This document shows, piece by piece, positions 16,094 through 24,119 of a DNA stretch of 64,000 bases. This DNA comes from Kutzneria sp. CA-103260 (GTDB taxonomy: Bacteria; Actinomycetota; Actinomycetes; Mycobacteriales; Pseudonocardiaceae): positions 3,906,001-3,970,000 of the forward strand of contig NZ_CP073318.1 of NCBI RefSeq assembly GCF_018263855.1, given 5' to 3'. How positions within the stretch are numbered: the first letter of the stretch is position 1; every line of letters starts with the position of its first letter. Below the pieces are notes generated by a model. The model was not told the origin of the DNA and made no database searches. It was given only the letters and a program-made list of their open reading frames with translations. A program made the translations under genes and the position numbers.

Positions 16094-18597
16094 CAGATGT
16101 TCCTCGTTCTGGTGTCGACGACCGCGCGCAGCTTTCCACTGCTGGCGGCGTGGTCGAACTCGTTGACCGGCAACGGTTGCACGTGCACCGACACCACGTC
16201 GGTCAGGTCGAGCATCGTGCGCAGGTCCTCGTAGCCGGCGAAGAACCGGTCGACGGCGTCCTCGGGCGCGTGGCCCTGCTCCAGCCGGATGGTCAGGCGC
16301 TCGCGGCCCCCGTTCTCGCCGAGCACGATCTGCAAGGCGCCGGTGTAGCCGAAGTCCTCGGCCACCGCGACAAACCGGCGGTAGTTCAGGAAGTTCGGGC
16401 CGATCCGGAACACGTCGCCAGTCCGGCCCAGCAGCTCGAACCGGGGTGTGCGCCGCCCGCACGGGCAGGGCTCGGCCAGCCAGCGGCCAAGGTCGCCGAT
16501 CTCGTAGCGGTCCAGCCGCTGCCCGCGCCGGGTGTGCGCGGTGAACACCAGTCGCCCGGTCTGGCCCGGCCCGACCGGCTCGTCCCGTTCGGCGTCCACG
16601 ATCTCCAGCGTGTGCACGCCGGTGAACAGGTGGTGCACCCGGTTGGGCGAGTGCTCGCACTGATAGCCCAGCGGCCCGCCGTCAACGCTGCCGTAGACCG
16701 CGGAGCGGATCACCTCGACGCCGAACTGCTCGGTCAGCACCTCGCGCTGCCGCTGGCTGAAGTGCTCGCCGCCGTAGAATATCTTGCGCACGCCCCGGTA
16801 GGCGCCCAGGATCTCGGCCCCCTCGATGAACAATCCGAACAGGTTGCTGGGCATACCGACCAGAGTGTCCACCCTGTGGTCCACAATGGACCGGGCGACC
16901 TCCAGCTGGGCGGCCGGCTGGGCGCCCATCGGGAACTGCTTGGCCCCCATGACCTCCAGCGTGGAGAAGAAGCTGGTGAACCCGCCGTAGAGGTGACCGG
17001 CGTAGAACAGGTTCATCACGCGGTCGGTCCGTGGGTCCAGGCCGGCGGCCAGCAGCCCTTCGGCCCCGAACCGCATGTGCTCGTGGTAGTCGTCCCAACT
17101 GAACGCGGACAGCTTCGGCGCGCCGGAGCTGCCACCGCTGTGGAAGAACACGTCGGCGCGGCTCAGATCACCTTGCAGTTGCTCGAACTCGCCCTTGCCG
17201 GTGATCGGAACCCGTGGCGCGAGCAGTTCGCGCGCACCGATCAGGTCGTCGAGACATGCGTCGGTATGGAACCGCTCGTCCAGCTGGACATCGACCCGGC
17301 GGCTGTAGCGCTGCAACGCGTACACGCCGTCATGCGGCTCACCGTGGTAGCTGGACAGCATCTCGCCGGGCACGGTGATCCGCTGCGCGCCGACCCCGAC
17401 CAGCAGCCGCGCCAACGCCGCGGTGTCCGGCCTATTCGCCGCCAGGCCGACCGTCTGGAGATACCGCCGCATGGGCCGCAGCACTGCGGCGATCTTCTCG
17501 CGTGGCAACGGCTTCACCCACACCGTCCGGTACAGCGGCGAGGCCCGCAGCGCCGACCGGGTGTCGGCGAGCACCCGCCAGCCACCGTCCGGATCCACAA
17601 TCACCTTGGTCAGTCCCAGATGCTGCTCAAGGTCGGTCACCACAACGGTGTTGGTGATCTCCGCCCACTCCTGCTGGCTGGGCTCACGCGGCTGCGTCTT
17701 CGCCCCGACCTCGGCCAGCACGGCCGCGAACCGCTCGGCGACGGCGAAAACCTCGGCCTCGTCGGCGGTGTCCAGGTACACGACCTGCGGACTGGAGCAC
17801 GCCTGCTGGTCCAGCCGGCACACGTCGGCGGCGACGGCCGCCAGCGTCTCGCCGTCGGACCAGGTGTCGGCGGTCAGGTAGGCGAAGGAGAGCTTCGGAC
17901 CCCAGTCAACCAACCGGCAGCCGGCGGGCAGCAGTTCGGCGACGGCGGCGATCGCCTCCTCACCGCCCCACGCGGCGGCGGCGTCGGCCGGCTCGCACAT
18001 CCTGAGCAGCCAGTCCCGCCGGCTCGACGGACAGCGCAGCACGATCAGCCGCTCGGCGAGCGTGCCGGTCACGTCCTGTTCGGCCAGCGCCGCCAACAGC
18101 TCGCCGGTGAACGACGAGTCGTCGCCACTGGCCTTGACCACGTTGAGGTTGCCGGCCAGCAGACCCTCCAGCGCGCTCAAAGCCCCAGCGGCCGGGGCGT
18201 TGCCCGGCGCGAAGTGGACCAGCAGCCCGACCGGCACCCACGCCTCGAACACCGGCTCACGCAGGTCGAACCGGACCAGCCGGGCCGGATCCAGATCGCC
18301 CAGCTCGCGCAACACCTTGCGCTCCAAGGCTTCCCGGTCCAGTGCGGCCGCGAGATCGGTGAAGGTGCGCTGCACCTCGTCCTCGGGCAGATCCCACTCG
18401 CGCAGCCGCGCCATCAGCCGCTCCCGCACCGGCGATGCCGGATCCCGCAGCTCACGGCCGAGCCGGTCACAGGCGTTCAGCACGGCCAGCGGGCCGGGCG
18501 GCGGACCGGCCAGCACCCGCTGCGCGCAGTCGGCCAGTGTGTCCAGCCGCTTGTCGGCCGCCTCGTCGTCGACCCATTCACCCTGCCAGTAATGCAT
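16093..18597 (-). CDS. LuxC-type acyl reductase fused to a PaaK-like adenylating domain
   Basis: 834 aa from ATG 18597. Residues 1 to about 430 are a LuxC acyl-CoA/acyl-protein reductase: FAPGNAPAAGALSALEGLLA cofactor region, VVKASGDDSSF, and LDQQACSSPQVVYL with the predicted acyl-accepting Cys267. Residues about 450-834 are a PaaK/CapK-like adenylation domain with HSGGSSGAPKLSAFSW and AVYGSVDGGPLG. Normal LuxC is about 480 aa and stands alone, with acyl activation by separate LuxE. Here activation and reduction to an aldehyde may be combined. The start overlaps the LuxE-like stop (TAATG) and its stop overlaps the next start, so expression is tightly coupled. Confidence 0.88.
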   Translation of the reverse strand: MHYWQGEWVDDEAADKRLDTLADCAQRVLAGPPPGPLAVLNACDRLGRELRDPASPVRERLMARLREWDLPEDEVQRTFTDLAAALDREALERKVLRELGDLDPARLVRFDLREPVFEAWVPVGLLVHFAPGNAPAAGALSALEGLLAGNLNVVKASGDDSSFTGELLAALAEQDVTGTLAERLIVLRCPSSRRDWLLRMCEPADAAAAWGGEEAIAAVAELLPAGCRLVDWGPKLSFAYLTADTWSDGETLAAVAADVCRLDQQACSSPQVVYLDTADEAEVFAVAERFAAVLAEVGAKTQPREPSQQEWAEITNTVVVTDLEQHLGLTKVIVDPDGGWRVLADTRSALRASPLYRTVWVKPLPREKIAAVLRPMRRYLQTVGLAANRPDTAALARLLVGVGAQRITVPGEMLSSYHGEPHDGVYALQRYSRRVDVQLDERFHTDACLDDLIGARELLAPRVPITGKGEFEQLQGDLSRADVFFHSGGSSGAPKLSAFSWDDYHEHMRFGAEGLLAAGLDPRTDRVMNLFYAGHLYGGFTSFFSTLEVMGAKQFPMGAQPAAQLEVARSIVDHRVDTLVGMPSNLFGLFIEGAEILGAYRGVRKIFYGGEHFSQRQREVLTEQFGVEVIRSAVYGSVDGGPLGYQCEHSPNRVHHLFTGVHTLEIVDAERDEPVGPGQTGRLVFTAHTRRGQRLDRYEIGDLGRWLAEPCPCGRRTPRFELLGRTGDVFRIGPNFLNYRRFVAVAEDFGYTGALQIVLGENGGRERLTIRLEQGHAPEDAVDRFFAGYEDLRTMLDLTDVVSVHVQPLPVNEFDHAASSGKLRAVVDTRTRNI

Positions 18598-19736
18598 TAC
18601 GACCGTCCCTTGAGCATCTCGGCCGCGGCGATCGCGCAGCTGCGGTTGCGGCTGACCCCGGCCCGTCCGTGCACCGCGAACCACGGCGTGGCCAGGCCGC
18701 AGCCGCACTCGTCGGCCGGGTGCAGCGAAGCCAGGTCACCCATCAGCACGCTCTGCGCCGGCGCCGAGGTGATGTAGGGCGAGAGGAACTGGAGGTAGCC
18801 CTTCTTCCCGTACGGCAACGGTTCCAGCGTGCGCACCGACCGGATCAGCACCCGCGACCAACTCGGCACGTGCATGCTGTGGTTGGCGCACTCGAAGTAG
18901 GGCACCGAGTGCTCGACCGACCCGAAGCTGTCCCGGATCCGGTCTTCGGCGATGCCCAGCTGCTCGTGGATCCGCCTGTACAGCTCGGGCTTGCCGATCT
19001 GCTTGTCCGTGTTGCCCTTCCAGCCGCCGCCCAGCATCACCAACGAGCCCGGCGGCAGCTCGATCGTGGGTACGCCGGTGGCCCGCATCCGATCCAGGGT
19101 GAAGGCCAGGAACGAGGGGAAGCCGAAGATCCGCACGGGCAGGCCCTCGGCGGCGTAGCGCAGCAGCGCGCGGATGGCGCCGAACGGGTCGAACTCGTGG
19201 CCGGACCCAGTGTTGGGCAGGCCGTACTCGGTCGTGTTGGCCGGCGCGAACTGGCAGGTCAGCTGGCCGGTCGCGGCGGTGCCCAAGTTCAGGTCTGGTT
19301 GCGGCTGGTAGTAGTAGAGCAGGTAGTTCACCGGCTCGTCGCTGATCCAGCCGTTGTGCTCGAACAGCCGGGCGACCATGCGCCGGCCCGCGCCGAGAGT
19401 CCAGTCGTCGAAGGACATCTGCGACTTCTGGCCGGTGGTGCCGGAGGAGGTCATATGTGCCCGAACGTCGGCGTCGGCGATCGACGCCGCCTGGTGCATC
19501 TTGAAGAAGTTGGCGTGCACGAACGGCTGCTCGCGCAGGTCGCCGATCGGCCCGCGGTCGCCGTACAGCGAGGCGAAGAACGGCGAACGCTCGGCGTGCC
19601 AGGCGTTCGACTCGTTCATGGCGCGCAGGAACAGCTCGTCGTCATGGGTGTAGCCGTCGGCGACGTCGCACAGTCGCTGCACGTCGGCCAGGGCGGTCGG
19701 ATCGGGCACCGTGACCGGCCCGAGGAAGCGGTTCAC
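18597..19736 (-). CDS. LuxE-like acyl-protein synthetase
   Basis: 379 aa from GTG 19736, which overlaps the GNAT stop (GTGA). HMTSSGTTGQKSQMSFDDWT is the LuxE adenylation loop, and RDSFGSVEHSVPYFECANH follows as in the family. Cys367, 13 residues from the end in NRSCAIAAAEML, matches the acyl-carrying Cys near the LuxE C-terminus. LuxE makes acyl-AMP, holds the acyl group as a thioester and passes it to LuxC for reduction. The gene immediately precedes the LuxC fusion, consistent with a fatty-acid-reductase-type complex. No luxAB luciferase genes are in the window. Confidence 0.86.
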   Translation of the reverse strand: MNRFLGPVTVPDPTALADVQRLCDVADGYTHDDELFLRAMNESNAWHAERSPFFASLYGDRGPIGDLREQPFVHANFFKMHQAASIADADVRAHMTSSGTTGQKSQMSFDDWTLGAGRRMVARLFEHNGWISDEPVNYLLYYYQPQPDLNLGTAATGQLTCQFAPANTTEYGLPNTGSGHEFDPFGAIRALLRYAAEGLPVRIFGFPSFLAFTLDRMRATGVPTIELPPGSLVMLGGGWKGNTDKQIGKPELYRRIHEQLGIAEDRIRDSFGSVEHSVPYFECANHSMHVPSWSRVLIRSVRTLEPLPYGKKGYLQFLSPYITSAPAQSVLMGDLASLHPADECGCGLATPWFAVHGRAGVSRNRSCAIAAAEMLKGRS

Positions 19737-20863
19737 CGGAAAACTCCGTGTGTGTTGAGGTACTGCTGTTTCCAGAGGTCGATGTACTGCTCGGTGAACG
19801 GCCGGAACGCGTTGTCGATGGCCAGGCCGCGGAAGTCCAGCGGCTGCATGGTCCGCGCCATCACCACGTAGTCGCGGAACAGCTCGCCGTCGCGGCGCAT
19901 CGCCGGATAGGCCGCCACCGGCAGGAAACCGTTGCCCAGCAACGCGGTCAGCTCCTCGAACGCGTCCATCGGCACCAGCGACTCGACGTAGTACGCGCCG
20001 AAGTTGTTGAGCTGCGCGATGATCTGGTCCAGGTGCGCGGCCACCGCCATCGGCGTCGGCGCGGCGCCGACCAGCGTGCAGTAGCCGTCGCCGCGGCTCA
20101 GGTGGGCGTAGAGCTCGTAGCCGGCCTCGGTGTCGGTGAGCATCACGTTGGGCGTGTGGAACGGGTAGAACCGGCGCACCGGGTCGGTGACCATCTCGTC
20201 GAACCGGCCGAGCACGAACCGCGGCGCGTCCACCAGTTCCACCACCGAGCGCGTCGATCCGGGGACCGGCCGGGTCGCCGGCCCGTCGGCGATCACCGGC
20301 CGGCGTGGCCAAGGGATCTGCTGGTCGACGGCTTCGATCAGGCCGGCCAGTTCGGCCGGCACCCGCTCGACCGAGTGCCGCTGGTCGAGCACGCCGTCGC
20401 GGTAACGGGTGAGCAGCACCATGGTCTCGTGCCGGTCGGCCTTGCGCAGGTTGGGAAAGATGCCCATGGCGTGGAAGCCGTTGCGCTGGCAGATCCGCTG
20501 TGGCGCGGTCGACGTGGTGCGGGCGGTCCCGTACACCGAGTCGGCCAGCCCCTGGTCCAGCACCATGTCGGCGAGCGTGCCGACCGCGTCGTGGGCGACG
20601 CCGCCGCGCCGGTGCTCGGGGTCGACGACCAGGCCCTGCAGCTTGCCCATCCGGTCGGCGGGGTCGACCGTGGCCATGATCGAGGCCATCAGGTGGTTGG
20701 TCGCCGGATCCCGTGCCACCAACCAGATCGTGCTGTCCGACCGGATCTCGGCCGCCATCACCTCGGGATCGGTGCCCAGCGGCAACGCGTAGCTCCGCCC
20801 GTACACCCTGCGGTACAGCTGGAGCAGATCGCTGATATCAGCCAGCTCGGCCCGTGCGAACAC
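19733..20863 (-). CDS. GNAT acetyltransferase-like protein with a second, unidentified domain
   Basis: 376 aa from GTG 20863 with GAGGTGA upstream. Residues 1-155 form a GNAT fold: LQGLVVDPEHRRGGVAHDAV is the acetyl-CoA pyrophosphate loop. Residues about 190-376 are a second alpha/beta region (FYPFHTPNVMLTDTEAGYE, NNFGAYYVESLVPMDAFEEL) that could be a degenerate second GNAT. It leads the operon feeding LuxE, LuxC fusion and PaaK-like genes. Its job in the pathway is unclear; acylating an amine intermediate is one option. Confidence 0.8.
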   Translation of the reverse strand: MFARAELADISDLLQLYRRVYGRSYALPLGTDPEVMAAEIRSDSTIWLVARDPATNHLMASIMATVDPADRMGKLQGLVVDPEHRRGGVAHDAVGTLADMVLDQGLADSVYGTARTTSTAPQRICQRNGFHAMGIFPNLRKADRHETMVLLTRYRDGVLDQRHSVERVPAELAGLIEAVDQQIPWPRRPVIADGPATRPVPGSTRSVVELVDAPRFVLGRFDEMVTDPVRRFYPFHTPNVMLTDTEAGYELYAHLSRGDGYCTLVGAAPTPMAVAAHLDQIIAQLNNFGAYYVESLVPMDAFEELTALLGNGFLPVAAYPAMRRDGELFRDYVVMARTMQPLDFRGLAIDNAFRPFTEQYIDLWKQQYLNTHGVFR

Positions 20864-21200
20864 GCGTCACCTCGTCACCTTTCCCGTTGATTGGTTCCCC
20901 CAAAAGCCCCGGGAAATCTACCAGCGATCACCGTGAGAATTTCCCCAGTCGCCACCCGCCGGTTGTTGTCACGCGAATTGTTGAAAGTTCTCACATCACC
21001 TGCGATCGATTGTTTTCGTGACCCAACCGACAATCCTGCACGCAACACACCCCTATTGTTTGCCCCAACGCGCTAGGGGTGTGTCTTCCGTCGCGCCGCG
21101 CCGTCAATGACATAATCGGAAACTCCGCTCAGGACGTGGCCAACGACACGTGGTTCGATGGACGGTGGCGCACCGCCGCTCACCCGACTGGAGGCATTCC
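20864..21200. other. Long divergent intergenic region of the acyl-reductase cluster
   Basis: 337 bp without a gene between the GNAT-led operon and the aldo/keto reductase, clearly richer in A+T than the surrounding coding DNA. It should hold both promoters. Visible structure: the 11-bp inverted repeat at 21045-21084 and several TTGT/ACAA-rich stretches (20960-21035). No open frame in it looks protein-coding. Confidence 0.6.
21045..21084. promoter_or_regulatory. Perfect 11-bp inverted repeat in the cluster's control region
   Basis: ACACACCCCTA (21045-21055) pairs with TAGGGGTGTGT (21074-21084) across 18 bases, about 115 bp upstream of the aldo/keto reductase. It could be an operator or a structured leader. 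No cluster-specific regulator gene is visible, so the binder would be encoded elsewhere. Confidence 0.45.
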
Positions 21201-22151
21201 TTGACCGACCTGCCCCGCCGCCGAATCGGCCGCGACGGCCCGACCACCGGCATCCTCGCGCTCGGCTCGTGGCACACCTACGACCGAATGCACTTCCCGG
21301 ATGCGGTGCGTTTGCTGCGCCGGGCCATCGACGCCGGCATCACCCTGTTCGACGTCGGCGTGTACGGCACTCCCGAACGACCGCCGGTGTTCACCGACGT
21401 CCTGTTCTCCGCGATGGTCCGCGCGGCCGGCCTGCGCCGGGACGACTATCTGTTCTCGGCCAAACTGTGGCTGGAGGAATACCCGGCGGAAAGCTTGCGC
21501 GCCCAGCTGGAGAACGCCCTGTTCCGGGCCGGCGTCGAGCACGCCGACCTGGTTGTCCTCGGCGAGATCCGGCACGCCGTCGACCTGCGCGCCATCGTGT
21601 CGGAGCTGGCCGAGCTGCGGGCCGCCGGGCTGATCCGGCACTGGGGTGTGAACAACTGGTCCGCGACCACCATCCGCGAGGTGCACGGCCACGCCGCCGC
21701 CACTGGCCTGCCCGGGCCGGCGCTGGCCCAGTTGGTGCACAACGTGGCGCGCCGGTCCGTTGTGGATGGTGCGCCCTTCGCCAAGGTCTTCGACGAGCTC
21801 GGCGTTTCCCTGGAGTCCTCCGACGTGTTCGAGGGCGGCCGCCTGCTCGGCAAGGGCCGGGCTCCGCTGCCCGACTCGATCGACCCGGTGCTGCGCCGCA
21901 TCGTCGACTCCGCCGACGACATCCGCAAGGCCGCCGACAGCATCGGCGCCACCCCGGCCCAGCTGTGTTTGGCCTTCACCCTCACCCACCCCGCCAACAC
22001 CACCACGCTGTTCGGCGCCACCAGCGTCGAGCAGCTGGACCAGAACCTCGCCGCCGTCGGCCTGCTTGACCGCGTCGGCGCCGACGACCTGCGTACGCTG
22101 GTCGCCCCGTTCTGGGCCGACCGCGACCTCACCGACCCGGAAGGCCCCTGA
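21201..22151 (+). CDS. Aldo/keto reductase-like protein with an altered catalytic tetrad
   Basis: 316 aa from TTG 21201, preceded by GAGG at 21191-21194; this start gives the usual AKR opening (PRRRIGRDGPTTGILALGSW). Asp and Tyr are present in FDVGVYG but one residue closer than usual, and Lys is in FSAKLW. The His expected after ADLVVL is Gly. It otherwise has the TIM-barrel AKR layout (WGVNNWSATTI, GATSVEQLDQNL). Divergent from the LuxC/LuxE operon. It may reduce a carbonyl product of that pathway, or may have lost standard activity. Confidence 0.83.
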   Translation: MTDLPRRRIGRDGPTTGILALGSWHTYDRMHFPDAVRLLRRAIDAGITLFDVGVYGTPERPPVFTDVLFSAMVRAAGLRRDDYLFSAKLWLEEYPAESLRAQLENALFRAGVEHADLVVLGEIRHAVDLRAIVSELAELRAAGLIRHWGVNNWSATTIREVHGHAAATGLPGPALAQLVHNVARRSVVDGAPFAKVFDELGVSLESSDVFEGGRLLGKGRAPLPDSIDPVLRRIVDSADDIRKAADSIGATPAQLCLAFTLTHPANTTTLFGATSVEQLDQNLAAVGLLDRVGADDLRTLVAPFWADRDLTDPEGP

Positions 22152-22184
22152 CGCCGCCTGGCCGACGGCGTCCACCCCTTGCGC

Positions 22185-22225
22185 CGTGTGGTCCCTCCGT
22201 GCGGGGATGACGGAGGGACCACACG
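22185..22225 (+). terminator. Strong hairpin terminator after the aldo/keto reductase
   Basis: A perfect 16-bp stem (22185-22200 with 22210-22225) around a 9-base loop, 34 bp past the aldo/keto reductase stop. There is no U-tract. Confidence 0.7.
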
Positions 22226-22420
22226 GGCCACCGGGCCTTGCGGTGGGAATCCCGGCACCCTGCTAGTCGCGGCACCGCCCAGTTCCGTTAGCGCCACGAG
22301 CTGGGGAAACTACCTGGACGGTCCGGGTCCGACAGCATCCACTGTGGACTTGTCCGATCGACCCACGGACCGTGCCGGCATGACTACGATGGGCCGCCCG
22401 CCAAGCCGAAGGAGTTGGGG

Positions 22421-23146
22421 ATGAACTCCAAGGATCTGACGTTCACCAGTGACAGCGAGGCTTTCCTGGTCGCCGGGAGACGGTTGAACGGCGCGTTCCC
22501 GGACGGCGCGTTCGAACGGCTCTGTGCCGCTGTGGACCAACTGGCGGCCGAGCTGCAGCAGCCGCTGGTCGTGCTGCCCGCGGGCGACTTCACCGACACG
22601 GGGGTGCCGATCGCGGAGCAGGCCACCGCCCCGTGCGCGGTAGGCCTGTTGGTCCGGCGGGCGGACACCTACGGGTCGGAGCCGTTCCGCCGCGAGGACG
22701 TGGTGGCGGCGTTGGAAAACGCCCGAACGCTGCCGTGGGCGGCCATCAGCGATCTGGCCGCGCCCCATCACGAGCTCGCCGACGAGGTCGCCATGCATCT
22801 GACGGCCTGCGGCCCGCTCGCCGGCGGTATGGTCGGCTACGGAGTGGTGGTCACGCTCCGCGAGGAGGAGGACATGTACTGGGACGAGGACGACGAGCAG
22901 AACTTCCTCGACGACCCGGACGGCGCCGCGGCGATCACCCCGGGACTGGAGATCGTGCGCGGCAACATGATGAGCCAGGAACCGCAGTACGACGCGATCT
23001 ACGGCGTGCAGGTGGCCCGGGCGCTGCACGAGGGCCCGATCCCGATCATGGTGGACTTCTCCGAGGCGGCGCACCGCGAGCGGATCGAACGACTGGGCGA
23101 GCTGGCCGCCCAGTCGACCTACCACCTGATCGGCCACTTCTCCTAG
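22421..23146 (+). CDS. Acidic protein of unknown function
   Basis: 241 aa from ATG 22421 with GGAG at 22411-22414. I do not recognise the family. It is acidic, with a striking Glu/Asp run at residues 148-157 (REEEDMYWDEDDEQ), no signal peptide and no membrane segment. The 3' end overlaps by 4 bp the convergent TPR gene at the tail of the injection-system operon, so it marks the edge of that locus. Codon composition is that of a normal gene. Confidence 0.7.
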   Translation: MNSKDLTFTSDSEAFLVAGRRLNGAFPDGAFERLCAAVDQLAAELQQPLVVLPAGDFTDTGVPIAEQATAPCAVGLLVRRADTYGSEPFRREDVVAALENARTLPWAAISDLAAPHHELADEVAMHLTACGPLAGGMVGYGVVVTLREEEDMYWDEDDEQNFLDDPDGAAAITPGLEIVRGNMMSQEPQYDAIYGVQVARALHEGPIPIMVDFSEAAHRERIERLGELAAQSTYHLIGHFS

Positions 23147-24102
23147 GCATCGGTCGACCCTGGCAACAGGCTCCGCGCACGGTCGCCGTACTCGTCATCG
23201 CCGCCCGCGATCAGCCCCAACAGCTCGTCGGCCTCGGTCTCCCGTCCCAGCTCCCGCAACGCAAGGGCGCGGTGCAGTGACGCGCGCCGGTCGGTGGCGT
23301 CGAGTTCGAGCGCGCGGTCGAGCTGTGTGAGGGCCGGCGCGGGCCGGCGGCCGGCCAGGTGCAGCACGGCCAGGTCCACTCGGGCGTTGGCGTCGGATGG
23401 CGCGAGCCGGACCAGTTCGGCGAGTTCTGCCGCGGCGTCATCGTTGTGGCCCAACGACATCAGCGCCAGCGCGAGGTGACGCCTGGTCCCGACGTCCTCG
23501 GGGTCGAGCTGCTTGGCGTTGCCGAGAGCGCCACACGCGGAGGCGAGATCGCCACGCAGCAACAACACCGCCCCGAGCTGCGACCAGGCCGGCGCGTAAC
23601 TGTCGTCCAGCTCCAGTGCGTGGTGCAGGGCGGCAGCCGCCTCGCCGAGCCGTCCGGCCGCGGCGACGGCGGTGCCGAGTGCCGTGCGCAGCCTGACGGT
23701 GTCGTCCAACGCGACGGCCTGCCGCCAGGCGGCTTCCGCCTCCCCGGGCCGTCCCTGCAACAGCAACAGCTGCCCGAGATTGTCGAACGCGGTGGCGTCA
23801 CTGGGCGCGAGTTCGGTGGCCCGGGTGAGCTCGGCGATCCCGCCCTCCAAGTCGCCCATCGCCGCCCGGACGTTGCCCAGATTGAGGCGAGCGGTGGCGC
23901 GGTCCTCGATCGCGATGGACCGCTCGTACAGCCCCGCGGCCTCGGCGTACCGACCCGACTGCGCGGCCACGAAGCCGAGGTTGTTCAGCGCGGTCGGGTT
24001 GTCCGGCGACTCCGCGAGCACGGACCGGTAGCCCTCCTCGGCCCCGTCCAGGTCACCACGCAGGTGTTGCAGCACGGCGAGGTCGAGAGTGGACGCTTCC
24101 AT
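23143..24102 (-). CDS. Tetratricopeptide-repeat protein at the end of the eCIS operon
   Basis: 319 aa made almost wholly of TPR units of about 34 residues, e.g. NPTALNNLGFVAAQSGRYAE and TAFDNLGQLLLLQGRPGEAE, about eight in total. No signal peptide. It is a protein-protein scaffold, 17 bp downstream of the DUF4157 gene and last in the contractile-injection operon. It may act as a chaperone or adaptor for the cargo, but that is inference from position. Confidence 0.85.
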   Translation of the reverse strand: MEASTLDLAVLQHLRGDLDGAEEGYRSVLAESPDNPTALNNLGFVAAQSGRYAEAAGLYERSIAIEDRATARLNLGNVRAAMGDLEGGIAELTRATELAPSDATAFDNLGQLLLLQGRPGEAEAAWRQAVALDDTVRLRTALGTAVAAAGRLGEAAAALHHALELDDSYAPAWSQLGAVLLLRGDLASACGALGNAKQLDPEDVGTRRHLALALMSLGHNDDAAAELAELVRLAPSDANARVDLAVLHLAGRRPAPALTQLDRALELDATDRRASLHRALALRELGRETEADELLGLIAGGDDEYGDRARSLLPGSTDA

Positions 24103-24119
24103 GGCTGGCCTCCTCGGGC

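Noticed and set aside
16150..18777. An 875-codon plus-strand frame opposite the LuxC fusion
   Set aside because: No recognisable domain, and Gln/His/Arg/Pro-rich; the minus-strand frame carries full LuxC and PaaK motifs.
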